Part shown: positions 21,276 through 30,545 of the stretch, piece after piece | Layout of the letters: each line of letters starts with the position of its first letter | How positions within the stretch are numbered: position 1 is the stretch's first letter | Source: QYPT01 sp036504835 | GTDB taxonomy: Bacteria; Actinomycetota; Actinomycetes; Nanopelagicales; Nanopelagicaceae | Length of the DNA: 64,000 bases | Direction: 5' to 3' | Assembly: GCA_036504835.1 (NCBI GenBank) | Contig: DASXUM010000029.1 | Location: forward strand, 1-64,000 | Notes under the pieces: generated by a model | Database searches by the model: none | What the model was told of the DNA's origin: nothing | Seen by the model: only the letters and a program-made list of their open reading frames with translations | Translations under genes and position numbers: made by a program

Positions 21276-21983
21276 TTAGTGTCCCATTCCTAATCCACCA
21301 TCGACTGGTATCAATGCGCCCGTAATATACGACGCTTTCTCTGAAGCGATAAAACTTACGACACGTGCGATTTCCTCCGCCGAGCAGAAACGTCCAAGCG
21401 GAACGGAGGCGGAAATTTCCGACCGGCGTTTCTCGTCGAGGTCGGCCGTCATATCGGTTTCGACAAAACCTGGCGCCACCACATTTGCCGTGATCCCACG
21501 ACTGCCGAGTTCGCGCGCGAACGACCGGGCCATTCCCACCAGACCCGATTTGCTCGCCGCATAGTTGGCTTGCCCTGCCACACCGACACTGCCAACAACG
21601 CTGCCGATGAATATCAACCGGCCCCGCTTCAGTTTCAAAAGGCCGCGAGTGGCACGGCGGGCGACGCGAAATGCGCCGGTGAGATTGGCATCGATCACAT
21701 CGGCGAAGTCGGCATCGCTCATGCGCATCACCAGCGTGTCTCGGGTGATGCCGGCGTTGGCCACGATCACCTCGGGAACTCCGTACTTTGATTCAATCTC
21801 AGAAAAGGCGGCATCCACGCTTTCCGAGGAGGTCACATCCATCACCACAGCAGCTAAACCCTCGGGAGGCGTGCCTGAACGGTAGGTGATGATCGAGTGG
21901 AATCCGTTGGCCTGGAGGTCCTGTGCGATGGCTAGGCCAATTCCCCGGTTTCCCCCAGTGATCAGCGCAATCGGTTGGCTCAT
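21276..21983 (-). CDS. fabG: 3-oxoacyl-[acyl-carrier-protein] reductase
   Basis: NADPH-dependent SDR that reduces beta-ketoacyl-ACP. It has TGGNRGIGLAIA at the N-terminus, NAGITRD (about 76), a catalytic Ser in FIGSVVGSVG and YAASKSGLVG (Tyr and Lys about 139 and 143). 235 residues, slightly short but complete. TAGGTT lies 6 nt before the ATG, which suggests a leaderless mRNA for the fabG-fabI pair. Confidence 0.95.
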   Translation of the reverse strand: MSQPIALITGGNRGIGLAIAQDLQANGFHSIITYRSGTPPEGLAAVVMDVTSSESVDAAFSEIESKYGVPEVIVANAGITRDTLVMRMSDADFADVIDANLTGAFRVARRATRGLLKLKRGRLIFIGSVVGSVGVAGQANYAASKSGLVGMARSFARELGSRGITANVVAPGFVETDMTADLDEKRRSEISASVPLGRFCSAEEIARVVSFIASEKASYITGALIPVDGGLGMGH

Positions 21984-21989
21984 GGCTAG

Positions 21990-21995
21990 AACCTA
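21990..21995 (-). promoter_or_regulatory. -10 box of leaderless fabG
   Basis: TAGGTT on the minus strand, 6 nt before the fabG ATG, with no ribosome site between them. About 90 bp separate it from the divergent start of the DUF3099-like gene. Confidence 0.55.
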
Positions 21996-22074
21996 CTGGC
22001 TACTGTGGCGTAACTGGGAATTTCCACGCCGAGGTTGGCCCATTGGGTATATGACCCCTTGCCCAAGAAGAGCG

Positions 22075-22080
22075 TACTGT
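22075..22080 (+). promoter_or_regulatory. -10 box of leaderless DUF3099-like gene
   Basis: TACTGT stands 6 nt before ATG 22087. No Shine-Dalgarno fits between, so transcription probably starts at the A of ATG. Confidence 0.5.
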
Positions 22081-22086
22081 TGTGGC

Positions 22087-22353
22087 ATGGCCGAGGAAAT
22101 TCACGACATCACCACTGCTCAACCCAGCCTCAGCAGCGATCTTCCTGCTCGCCAGAGACGATATTTCATTTCCATGATGATACGAACTGCCTGCTTCGTG
22201 GCGGCCGTATTTCTACCCAACCCATTTCGATGGGTTGCCCTGGCAGGGGCCTTACTGTTGCCCTATTTTGCAGTCGTTATGGCGAACGCTGGACGAGAGA
22301 CCCTTCTGCCCGGCGCTGCAGTCATAAATGACAAAAATAGAACCCTCCCCTAG
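22087..22353 (+). CDS. Small two-helix membrane protein, DUF3099-like
   Basis: An 88-residue protein with a polar N-terminus (MAEEIHDITT), an RQRRYFISMMIRT segment typical of the actinobacterial DUF3099 family, and two hydrophobic stretches (about 30-48 and 48-66). No biochemical function is known. Its 3' end overlaps the SURF1 gene by 26 nt, so the two are co-transcribed; that hints at a membrane or respiratory context but does not prove it. The ATG was chosen over earlier in-frame starts because those lie antisense to fabG. Confidence 0.75.
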   Translation: MAEEIHDITTAQPSLSSDLPARQRRYFISMMIRTACFVAAVFLPNPFRWVALAGALLLPYFAVVMANAGRETLLPGAAVINDKNRTLP

Positions 22354-23053
22354 TCCGCGTGGGAAGGAATCCCACGCAATCTTTACGACGATCCTTGCCC
22401 TCGCCCTAATAGCGCTCTGTCTGTGGGCAAGTCATTGGCAGTATGCGCGAGGGGTTGCCAGGCATCATCGCAATTTCGTCATCGCATCCCATGTCGATCA
22501 ACCGATCACCACGTTGGATGCGATTGGCCAGGATGTCTCAGGTGCCGAATGGCGCAAGGTTTCCATTACGGGAAGGTTCGACCCTGCACATCAGATTCTC
22601 TTGCGTAACCAGTATTCACAGGGCGTCTATGGATTCGACTTGCTCACGCTCTTCACCGACAGCGGATCACGCACTTTCTGGGTCGATCGCGGGTGGATCG
22701 CTCCAGGCAAGAGTGCAACATCAACTCCGAAACTGCCGGAAACTACCTCTTCCATTGTCGCAATAACGGGACGCATAAGACTTGAGGATTCGCTCCCCCA
22801 AGGATCATTCTTCGCGATCACGCCAGGGAGTAAGAACTTAATCAGCAAATGGAATGCACAGAGTAAGACCTCTGGGAAAACCGAAAATTTCTACGTTGAT
22901 TTACTCACCGCATCCGATCCTGCGATGACACCTGCGGTTCCGGTTGAGTTGCCAGAACTCACGGACGGACCACACATGGCATATGCGCTGCAGTGGTTAT
23001 TTTTTGCCGGATTGGTCGGATACGGACGATTACTCCTGCGACGTGCTCGTTAA
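22328..23053 (+). CDS. SURF1-family cytochrome oxidase assembly protein
   Basis: Membrane protein that helps insert heme A into cytochrome c oxidase. It has an N-terminal helix (about 19-35), WRKVSITGRFDP and the conserved RGWIAPG (about 120), then a second helix near the C-terminus (YALQWLFFAGLVGYG). 241 residues, a full SURF1 layout of two helices around a periplasm-side domain. A heme A synthase (ctaA) lies in the same window. The last 24 nt overlap the convergent ABC transporter gene. Confidence 0.9.
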   Translation: MTKIEPSPSPRGKESHAIFTTILALALIALCLWASHWQYARGVARHHRNFVIASHVDQPITTLDAIGQDVSGAEWRKVSITGRFDPAHQILLRNQYSQGVYGFDLLTLFTDSGSRTFWVDRGWIAPGKSATSTPKLPETTSSIVAITGRIRLEDSLPQGSFFAITPGSKNLISKWNAQSKTSGKTENFYVDLLTASDPAMTPAVPVELPELTDGPHMAYALQWLFFAGLVGYGRLLLRRAR

Positions 23054-24904
23054 GTCCTGCCTGGCATAGAGCTCGGCGTACAGCCCTTTCGCACCGACGA
23101 GTTCTTCGTGCGTACCGCGCTCGACTATCGCACCCTTGTCCAAAACTAGTATCTGATCGGCTTCCATCACCGTGCTCAATCGATGTGCGATGACGATGCT
23201 GGTGCGTCCTTGTAAAGCTACTCGCAGCGCTTCATGTACCAGGGCCTCGTTCTCTGAGTCCAAATGCGCAGTCGCCTCATCCAAAATCACGACGGCAGGA
23301 GATTTCAACAAAAGTCGAGCGATAGCTAGGCGCTGCTTTTCGCCACCAGAGAGTCGATGGCCTCTCTCCCCCACCATGGTGTCAAAACCATTGGGTAGAG
23401 AAGCGATGAGCGGCCAGATACGCGCGGCTTCGCATGCCTCTCGCATCTCCTCCTCCGTCGCGTCTGGTTTTGCATACCTCAAATTCTCGCCGATCGTCTC
23501 GTGAAAAAGATGAGCGTCTTGCATCACAACACCGATGGAATGCCTCAAGCTCTCGAGGGTAAGTTCTCTTACATCAACGCCTCCCACAAGAAGTGCACCA
23601 GAAGTTACGTCATAGAGCCGTGGGATAAGGGCGCTGATAGTCGTCTTCCCTGCACCAGATGGCCCCACTAATGCGGTCATAGTTCCCGGTTGCGCTACGA
23701 ATGAAATATCTCTGAGCACGTCACCGCTCGGGATCAACTCGGGTCGCGACGCTGATTCAAGGGACGCGAGAGATATTTCTTCAGCCCGTGGATAGGCAAA
23801 ACCTACATTGCGAAATTCAACACTCGGATTTCCTGGTGGCAAGTCAGTTGCGCCGACCTTGTTCTGAACCATGGGAATCAAATCAAGGACTTCGAAAACC
23901 CGCTCAAAAGAAACCAGGGCGGTCATCACATCTACTCGTACATTCGATAGCGCTGTGAGAGGACCGTAGAGGCGCCCGAGCAATGCCGTGACTGCCATGA
24001 ATGTGCCCACCGTTATGGCTCCGGAAATCGCTAGGTGGCCGCCAATTCCGTAAGCAAACGCGGTGGCGATGGCCGCAACACTGGTCAGCGCGATAAAGAA
24101 AATGCGATTGAGCAAGGCGATAGATATCCCCATGTCGGCCACCCGCCGCGCCTTGGTTGCGAAATATTCGTGTTCGCGCTTTGGTTCGCCATACAAGGCG
24201 ACCAGCATTGCACCGGAGACATTGAACCGCTCCGTCATAGTGCTCGACATCTCGGCATTCAATTGGAAGGACTGCCTAGTCAAGGCTTGGAGTTTGCGCC
24301 CTACCCACTTTGTAGGTAGCAGAAAGAGCGGAAGCAGAAGAAGTGACACGATGGTGATTTGCCAAGAGAGCACAAGCATGGTGACAGTCACGAGCACGAG
24401 GCTGACGACATTGCTGACTACACCTGAGAGGGTTGCTGTAAATGCCTGCTGGGCGCCGATGACATCGGAGTTAATGCGCGAGATCAATGCACCTGTCTGA
24501 GCACGAGTAAAGAATGCGATCGACTGCTTCTGCACGTGAGAGAAGACTCGCGATCGAAGGTCGTAAATCAATCCCTCGCCAATTCGAGATGAAAACCATC
24601 GACCCACGATGCTCATAAGAGAATCAGCTATCGCCAGAAGACCCACGAAAATTGCTAAACGAGTCACGAGAGGCCCGTTATGGAATCGGACACCCTTGTC
24701 TAGGAGTTGGCGGAGCAAAAGCGGAGTTGCGATGACGAGGACGGCATCCACCACGACCGTTACAAGGAAGAAGACGATCTGCCACTTGTAAGGCTTGGCA
24801 AAAGTACCTATACGTCGAACCGTTCCGGGTTTGAGCTTCTGATTCTTTACCGAAGGGTCGGCCATCATGGAACGGAAAGTCATCCATCCGGCATGACTCG
24901 ACAT
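23030..24904 (-). CDS. ABC exporter, fused membrane and ATPase domains
   Basis: Half-transporter of the MsbA/LmrA type: six helices (about 37-330) followed by an ATPase domain with GPSGAGKTT (Walker A), the LSGGEKQRLAIA signature, VVILDEATAHLD (Walker B) and the switch His in VIAHRL. 624 residues; it would work as a homodimer, since no partner gene is adjacent. Its start lies 3 nt after sufT, so it belongs to the suf transcript. An Fe-S related substrate is a possibility from position only; the substrate is unknown. Start could also be one of the Met codons 8-14 residues further in. Confidence 0.9.
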   Translation of the reverse strand: MSSHAGWMTFRSMMADPSVKNQKLKPGTVRRIGTFAKPYKWQIVFFLVTVVVDAVLVIATPLLLRQLLDKGVRFHNGPLVTRLAIFVGLLAIADSLMSIVGRWFSSRIGEGLIYDLRSRVFSHVQKQSIAFFTRAQTGALISRINSDVIGAQQAFTATLSGVVSNVVSLVLVTVTMLVLSWQITIVSLLLLPLFLLPTKWVGRKLQALTRQSFQLNAEMSSTMTERFNVSGAMLVALYGEPKREHEYFATKARRVADMGISIALLNRIFFIALTSVAAIATAFAYGIGGHLAISGAITVGTFMAVTALLGRLYGPLTALSNVRVDVMTALVSFERVFEVLDLIPMVQNKVGATDLPPGNPSVEFRNVGFAYPRAEEISLASLESASRPELIPSGDVLRDISFVAQPGTMTALVGPSGAGKTTISALIPRLYDVTSGALLVGGVDVRELTLESLRHSIGVVMQDAHLFHETIGENLRYAKPDATEEEMREACEAARIWPLIASLPNGFDTMVGERGHRLSGGEKQRLAIARLLLKSPAVVILDEATAHLDSENEALVHEALRVALQGRTSIVIAHRLSTVMEADQILVLDKGAIVERGTHEELVGAKGLYAELYARQDLTSTSQE

Positions 24905-24907
24905 AAG

Positions 24908-25219
24908 CTAAACCGTAAACCCAAGCGCCCGCAATTGTTCGCGTCCGTCGTCCGTGATCTTGTCAGGTCCCCATGGCGGCATCCATACCCAGTTGATACG
25001 TACATCACTGGTTAATTGCGACAGCGCTGCACGGGTCTGATCCTCGATGACATCTTGCAAGGGGCAAGCCGCCGACGTAAGCGTCATGTTAAGAATGGCA
25101 ATATTGCCTTCATCTATCATGATGTCGTAAATCAGACCAAGGTCCACCACATTGATTCCCAGCTCGGGATCGACGACATCCTTCATCGCCTCAGTCACAT
25201 CATCTATCTTTGCCAGCAT
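24908..25219 (-). CDS. sufT: Fe-S assembly factor SufT (DUF59/MIP18 family)
   Basis: A 103-residue MIP18-type protein that assists maturation of Fe-S proteins. The motif VVDPELGINVVDLGLIYDI and the reactive cysteine in TSAACPLQDVIEDQ are family marks. It follows sufU by 25 nt, the usual last gene of actinobacterial suf operons. Confidence 0.92.
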   Translation of the reverse strand: MLAKIDDVTEAMKDVVDPELGINVVDLGLIYDIMIDEGNIAILNMTLTSAACPLQDVIEDQTRAALSQLTSDVRINWVWMPPWGPDKITDDGREQLRALGFTV

Positions 25220-25244
25220 CGCGCCCTACCTCCAGTTATCAACT

Positions 25245-25694
25245 CTATGAGCCTAGTGACTTTCTTCCTTGAACTTGTACCGCAGCGTCTTTGAATGCCA
25301 TCCAGCCCAGGAGCGCACACTTGATACGGGCTGGGTATTTCGAGACCCCGGCGAAAGCGACCGCGTCCTCCAGTATCTCCTCATCCCCTGCCTGCGTTCC
25401 CTTGCTCTGCATGAGGGCCACGAACGAGTCAACGATGGGGGCGGCTTCCGAAAGCGTTTTACCTGTGAGAAGTCCTGACATCATTGATGCGCTTGCCATC
25501 GAAATCGAACACCCAACTCCGTCCCACGAAAGAACAATGCGACCGTCGACGAGGGAGAGATTGACCGTGAGTTCGTCCCCACAACTCGGGTTTATATGAT
25601 GAACCTGAACATCTGATTGAGACGAGAGTCCCTTGTGCTCGGGATGTTTGTAATGGTCCAGAATCACTTCCTGGTAGAGGTTATCCAGTTGCAT
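25245..25694 (-). CDS. sufU: Fe-S assembly protein SufU
   Basis: Zinc-dependent sulfur acceptor that takes persulfide from SufS. It has NPSCGDELTV (first Cys with Asp), GVGCSISMASASMM (second Cys) and RIKCALLGW (third Cys), the SufU metal site, plus the SufU-type insertion not found in IscU. 149 residues. The ATG shares one base with the sufS stop (TGATG). Confidence 0.94.
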   Translation of the reverse strand: MQLDNLYQEVILDHYKHPEHKGLSSQSDVQVHHINPSCGDELTVNLSLVDGRIVLSWDGVGCSISMASASMMSGLLTGKTLSEAAPIVDSFVALMQSKGTQAGDEEILEDAVAFAGVSKYPARIKCALLGWMAFKDAAVQVQGRKSLGS

Positions 25695-26944
25695 CAGCGA
25701 TCACCAAAATACTTCTTCGCGCCACGGACTCCTTCAATTAGCGCATCTATGTCTGCCTCATCGTTATAGAGGTAGATGGAGGCCCTAACTGTGGCATTAA
25801 TGCCGAATTTCTTATTGAGTGGCCAAGCGCAATGATGCCCGGTACGCACTGCGATGCCTAAGCTGTCTAGATACTGACCCACATCATGCGGATGCACTCC
25901 TTGCACCGTGAACGCCACAACGCCGCCGCGCAATTCGGTGTCGGTGGGGCCGAAGATTTTCACTCCCTCTATGTTTTGGAGTCCTTGTATCAACCGATCC
26001 GTAAGAACAAGTTCGTGTTCGTGAATATTGTTGAGACCAATTTGATCCAAGTACTCCAGAGCAGCTCCAAGTCCGACCGCTTGCGCCATGTTCGGCACCC
26101 CGGCTTCGAATTTGCGTGGCACTGGCGCCCACGTTGCATCTGTCATCGAAGCACTAGAAATCATCGAGCCACCGAAGAGGAATGGTGGCAACTCTTCGAG
26201 CAGCTCCGCCTTCCCCCACAGCACTCCTATTCCTGTCGGACCAAGACTTTTATGACCTGAGAAGGCCAAAAAATCCACGTTCAATGACTTAACATCCACC
26301 CGCATGTGAGGCACGGATTGGCAGGCATCAAGTACAACTACCGCACCAACCGCATGGGCTCTCGCGACGATGGCTTCGAGTGGATTGATCGTGCCAAGGA
26401 CATTCGATTGGTGCGTGATCGCAACAACTCTGGTGTCATCGGTAATTACTGAATCGATTGCACTCAAATCAAGTCGTCCATCGTCCTTGACGTCAAACCA
26501 AGAAAGTTTTGCTCCAGTGCGTTTAGATAACTGCTGCCAAGGAATTAGGTTTGCGTGATGCTCCATCTCGGTGACGACAATGCGATCGCCTTCACCCAAG
26601 TGAAAGCGGTTGCCGATTGGAGCATTTCCCATGGCGTATGCAAGAAGATTGAGGCTCTCGGTCGCACTTTTCGTGAAGACGATCTCTTCGGCTTCGGCCC
26701 CGAGAAAATTGGCCACGATGAGTCGCGCACCTTCATATGCCTCGGTTGCCTCCTCCGCCAATTGGTGGGCACCACGGTGAACGGCAGCATTGTTGTTACG
26801 GTAGAAGTTTGCCTCCGCATCGATCACGACGTTCGGCTTCTGACTGGTTGCACCGCTATCTAGATACACCAGCCTATTCTCGCCGCGGATCGTGCGTTGA
26901 AAAATGGGAAAGTCCTTACGAACCAAGGCTGCATTGAGAGACAT
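25694..26944 (-). CDS. sufS: Cysteine desulfurase SufS
   Basis: PLP enzyme that takes sulfur from cysteine for Fe-S clusters. Visible are TKSATESLNLLA, the Schiff-base lysine in FSGHKSLGPTGIGVLWG and the catalytic cysteine in RTGHHCAWPL. The start MSLNAALVRKDFPIF at 26944 was chosen because it matches the family and lies after the sufC stop; the frame is open further upstream only inside sufC. About 416 residues. Confidence 0.95.
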   Translation of the reverse strand: MSLNAALVRKDFPIFQRTIRGENRLVYLDSGATSQKPNVVIDAEANFYRNNNAAVHRGAHQLAEEATEAYEGARLIVANFLGAEAEEIVFTKSATESLNLLAYAMGNAPIGNRFHLGEGDRIVVTEMEHHANLIPWQQLSKRTGAKLSWFDVKDDGRLDLSAIDSVITDDTRVVAITHQSNVLGTINPLEAIVARAHAVGAVVVLDACQSVPHMRVDVKSLNVDFLAFSGHKSLGPTGIGVLWGKAELLEELPPFLFGGSMISSASMTDATWAPVPRKFEAGVPNMAQAVGLGAALEYLDQIGLNNIHEHELVLTDRLIQGLQNIEGVKIFGPTDTELRGGVVAFTVQGVHPHDVGQYLDSLGIAVRTGHHCAWPLNKKFGINATVRASIYLYNDEADIDALIEGVRGAKKYFGDR

Positions 26945-26963
26945 GGGAATATGAGTTGATCGG

Positions 26964-27716
26964 TTAGCTACCGACGTACTCTGCGTAACCCTTCTCCTCA
27001 AGCTTATCTGCGAGTTCAGGTCCGCCCTCTTCGACGATGTGTCCGTTGGCAAACACGTGCACGAAGTCAGGTTTGATGTAGCGAAGTATGCGCGTGTAGT
27101 GGGTTATGAGCAGAACTCCGAGATCATTGGCGGCCTTTGCGCGATTGACCCCTTCGGAGACAATCCGAAGCGCATCTACGTCAAGACCCGAATCTGTCTC
27201 GTCAAGGATTGCAATCTTTGGACGTAACAGCTCAAGCTGCATGATCTCGTGGCGTTTTTTCTCGCCGCCCGAAAAACCTTCATTGACGCTTCGCTCGGAG
27301 AAACCAGGGTCCATGTTGAGCGCATTCATAGCGGCCTTGACTTCGCCTACCCACGTACGCAACTTGGGAGCCTCACCACGAAGTGCCGTTGCAGCAGTTC
27401 GTAGAAAGTTCGAAACTGATACTCCAGGCACCTCTACGGGATACTGCATTGCTAAGAAGAGGCCGGCCTTTGCTCGTTCATCGACCTTCATGGCTAATAC
27501 GTCGGCCCCATCTAGGGTCACGCTTCCGCCGGTGACGGTGTACTTGGGATGACCGGCAATCGAGTAGGCAAGGGTGGATTTGCCTGAGCCGTTTGGGCCC
27601 ATGATGGCGTGAGTCTCGCCGGAACGAATGGTGAGATCCACTCCCTTCAAAATTTCGATAGCGCCCTTATCGGTATTTACCGAAACTTCTAATCCACGAA
27701 TTTCTAATGTGCTCAT
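26964..27716 (-). CDS. sufC: Fe-S assembly ATPase SufC
   Basis: Soluble ABC-type ATPase of the SufBCD scaffold. It has Walker A GPNGSGKSTLA, the signature FSGGEKKRHEIMQ and Walker B IAILDETDSGLDVDALR (the SufC form with Glu-Thr-Asp-Ser). 250 residues. It follows the Rieske gene by 27 nt. Confidence 0.97.
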   Translation of the reverse strand: MSTLEIRGLEVSVNTDKGAIEILKGVDLTIRSGETHAIMGPNGSGKSTLAYSIAGHPKYTVTGGSVTLDGADVLAMKVDERAKAGLFLAMQYPVEVPGVSVSNFLRTAATALRGEAPKLRTWVGEVKAAMNALNMDPGFSERSVNEGFSGGEKKRHEIMQLELLRPKIAILDETDSGLDVDALRIVSEGVNRAKAANDLGVLLITHYTRILRYIKPDFVHVFANGHIVEEGGPELADKLEEKGYAEYVGS

Positions 27717-27743
27717 CTTCTCCTCTTTCGGTTTCGGTAAGTT

Positions 27744-28040
27744 CTAAATTTCGATGGTGACGGAATCGGCTTCAATATGTACTGGGTATGACTTGACTGG
27801 TTCTACTGCCGGGAGTGTCAAAGCCACTCCGGTGCGAAGATCAAATTCAGCGCCATGCAACCAGCACTCAATCCTGGTTCCCGTGATTTCGCCTTCAGAT
27901 AGCGAGGCATCCGAATGGGTGCAAGTATCACCAATGGCGAAGACCTCATCCCCAATTCGAGTGACGCATATCGACTGGCCATTCTTCTCCAAACGAACTG
28001 GCTTGTTCTGCTCCAGCTGCGAATAAAACAAATCTGACAT
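27744..28040 (-). CDS. Rieske [2Fe-2S] ferredoxin of the suf operon
   Basis: A 98-residue Rieske protein with the two cluster motifs CTHSDASLSEG and CWLHGAEFDLRTG (C-X-H and C-X2-H). It resembles the small ferredoxin subunits of non-heme dioxygenases. In Actinobacteria such a gene sits regularly between sufD and sufC, and an electron-transfer role in cluster assembly is inferred. ATG 28040 was chosen because it starts the conserved MSDLFYSQLE and follows the sufD stop by 4 nt. Confidence 0.93.
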   Translation of the reverse strand: MSDLFYSQLEQNKPVRLEKNGQSICVTRIGDEVFAIGDTCTHSDASLSEGEITGTRIECWLHGAEFDLRTGVALTLPAVEPVKSYPVHIEADSVTIEI

Positions 28041-28044
28041 TTTC

Positions 28045-29136
28045 TTAGTGGCCCACCTTTTCGAGTTCGCTGTCAATTCGCACCATAAGACGTTCCTGGA
28101 TTTCCTCATCCTCAATGTGAGCGATGATTTCGGCAAAGAATCCGCGTACAACTAATCTGCGCGCCTCATCCATGGGTATTCCGCGAGACATCAGGTAGAA
28201 GAGTTGCTCGTCATCGAAACGACCTGTCGTGCTCGCATGTCCTGCGCCGACAATCTCCCCTGTCTCAATTTCAAGGTTGGGCACGGAATCTGCCCGTGCG
28301 CCATCACTTAGAAGAAGATTTCTATTTAGCTCGTAAGTGTCGGTTCCTTCGGCAGCCGCACGAATAAACACATCGCCAATCCACACTGTATGGGCACCTG
28401 CGCCTGAGAGCGCACCTTTGTAATTTACGCGGGACTTGGCCTGCGGAATACCATGATCGATGTGAATGCGGTGCTCAAGATGCTGTCCCTCGGTTGCAAA
28501 ATAGACGCCAGAGAGGTCCGCGAAAGAACCGGGGCCGCTGAATTCTACGGTCGGAAGCAATCGGACAAGAGAACCGCCGACCGTGACAGTGACTGACTTG
28601 AATGTCGAGTCGCGGTCAAGGATCGCGTGATGACGCGCTGCATGGATCGAGTCATTCGACCACTCCTGCAAAGTCACAAATGTCAGATGGGCACCGGGTG
28701 CCAGGATCATTTCTATATCCTCGCCGAGGATCGCAGCGCCGCTGTTTTCGACGACGACAGTGGCCGTGGAATTCTGGCCAACGGTGATACGAACTTGGGA
28801 AAGTTCCGCGCCATCGATACCCCCGCTTATGCGGTGGAGGTGAATCGCTTCGGTCACGTGAGTCTCGTCGGCAATTTCCAGCACAAAGACGTCTTCGGCC
28901 TCTGCGTGCACTCTCGCAACGATCACATCGTCAAAGTCCGAAACCGATGAGACCAATTCGCGCGGTACACGTGTTGCTTGAACTCCAGGCTGGGGTTCGC
29001 TCTTCATGGCAAGCGACTTGATTCCACTTCTTATGGACGTGCCATCATGAAGCCCAGCGAGTCGATTCAAAGGAGTGAACCTCCACGCCTCTTCCCTGCC
29101 CGTTGGAGTTAGGTAATTTGTAGCAAGAACAGACAT
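28045..29136 (-). CDS. sufD: Fe-S assembly protein SufD
   Basis: Scaffold partner of SufB. The N-terminus has GREEAWRFTPL, the core is the right-handed beta-helix repeat, and the C-terminal segment GHASTTGRFDDEQLFYLMSRGI contains the conserved His and Gly. 363 residues from ATG 29136, which shares one base with the sufB stop; an in-frame TTG one codon earlier is less likely. Confidence 0.95.
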   Translation of the reverse strand: MSVLATNYLTPTGREEAWRFTPLNRLAGLHDGTSIRSGIKSLAMKSEPQPGVQATRVPRELVSSVSDFDDVIVARVHAEAEDVFVLEIADETHVTEAIHLHRISGGIDGAELSQVRITVGQNSTATVVVENSGAAILGEDIEMILAPGAHLTFVTLQEWSNDSIHAARHHAILDRDSTFKSVTVTVGGSLVRLLPTVEFSGPGSFADLSGVYFATEGQHLEHRIHIDHGIPQAKSRVNYKGALSGAGAHTVWIGDVFIRAAAEGTDTYELNRNLLLSDGARADSVPNLEIETGEIVGAGHASTTGRFDDEQLFYLMSRGIPMDEARRLVVRGFFAEIIAHIEDEEIQERLMVRIDSELEKVGH

Positions 29137-30545
29137 CAACCAACCGCACCTTCCATTTGTAGTTCGATAAGGCGATTCAATTCGAGGGCATACTCCATCG
29201 GAAGTTCGCGAGCAATTGGCTCGATGAATCCTCGAACGATCATTGCCATCGCTTCATCCTCTGAGAGGCCGCGCGACATGAGGTAGAACAATTGGTCGTC
29301 GCTGATCTTGGAGACGGTCGCTTCATGACCCATCGAAACGTCGTCCTCACGAATGTCCACATAGGGATATGTGTCAGACCGTGAAATCGTGTCGACAAGT
29401 AAGGCGTCGCACTTCACCGTGCTCTTGGAATGATGCGCGCCCTCTTGGATTTGAACAAGACCTCTGTATGAAGTCCTGCCACCACCGCGTGCTACCGACT
29501 TGGAAATGATGGTCGATGACGTATACGGAGCCGCGTGAACCATCTTGGCTCCCGCATCCTGATGCTGTCCTTCTCCTGCAAATGCAATCGAAAGAGTCTC
29601 ACCTTTTGAGTGAGGACCAAGCAGGAATACGGCCGGGTACTTCATTGTGACCTTAGACCCGATGTTTCCGTCGATCCACTCCATCGTGGCACCTTCTGCG
29701 CACGTAGCGCGCTTGGTCACCAGGTTGTACACGTTGTTCGACCAGTTCTGAATCGTCGTGTAACGGACGCGAGCGCCCTTCTTCACGATGATTTCCACGA
29801 CGGCCGAGTGAAGTGAGTCGGAAGAGTAGATCGGAGCAGTACAGCCTTCGACGTAGTGAATGTAGGAATCTTCATCCGCGATAATCAAGGTGCGCTCGAA
29901 CTGCCCCATGTTCTCAGTGTTGATGCGGAAGTACGCCTGCAAAGGAATATCAACATGGACGCCCTTTGGCACGTAAATGAACGAGCCGCCCGACCAGACC
30001 GATGTATTGAGTGCAGCAAACTTATTGTCGCCAACCGGTATCACGGTGCCGAAATACTCCTTGAAAAGCTCGGGGTGCTCTTTCAACGCCGTGTCAGTGT
30101 CAAGGAATATGACGCCTTGTTTCTGCAAATCCTCACGAATCGAGTGGTAAACAACTTCGGACTCATACTGCGCGGCAACTCCTGATACGAGTCGCTGCTT
30201 CTCGGCTTCAGGGATTCCGAGGCGGTCGTATGTGTTCTTAATTTCGTCGGGAAGGTCGTCCCACGTTGTCGCCTGCTTCTCCGTGGATCGCACGAAGTAC
30301 TTGATCGTGTCGAAGAAGATCCCAGAGAGATCTGATCCCCACGTAGGCATTGGTTTCTTTTCGAAAAGTTTCAATCCTTTAAGACGCATATCGAGCATCC
30401 ACTGGGGCTCAGATTTTTTCGATGAGATATCTCTAACAACGTCTTCATTGAGACCACGGCGCGAGTTGGTACCCGCTGCATCAGAATCTGACCAGCCGTA
30501 CTCGTATCTGCCAAGGCCTTCAAGTTCTGGATGCGCAGTTGTCAT
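29136..30545 (-). CDS. sufB: Fe-S assembly protein SufB
   Basis: Main scaffold on which the SufBCD complex builds Fe-S clusters. Long conserved SufB stretches are present, for instance IYVPKGVHVDIPLQ, HYVEGCTAPIYSSDSLH (with the cysteine) and GHEATVSKISDDQLFYLMSRG. 469 residues from ATG 30545, preceded by AGGAGG at 6 nt. The ATG overlaps the sufR stop as ATGA. No intein is present, unlike several mycobacterial SufB proteins. Confidence 0.97.
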   Translation of the reverse strand: MTTAHPELEGLGRYEYGWSDSDAAGTNSRRGLNEDVVRDISSKKSEPQWMLDMRLKGLKLFEKKPMPTWGSDLSGIFFDTIKYFVRSTEKQATTWDDLPDEIKNTYDRLGIPEAEKQRLVSGVAAQYESEVVYHSIREDLQKQGVIFLDTDTALKEHPELFKEYFGTVIPVGDNKFAALNTSVWSGGSFIYVPKGVHVDIPLQAYFRINTENMGQFERTLIIADEDSYIHYVEGCTAPIYSSDSLHSAVVEIIVKKGARVRYTTIQNWSNNVYNLVTKRATCAEGATMEWIDGNIGSKVTMKYPAVFLLGPHSKGETLSIAFAGEGQHQDAGAKMVHAAPYTSSTIISKSVARGGGRTSYRGLVQIQEGAHHSKSTVKCDALLVDTISRSDTYPYVDIREDDVSMGHEATVSKISDDQLFYLMSRGLSEDEAMAMIVRGFIEPIARELPMEYALELNRLIELQMEGAVG

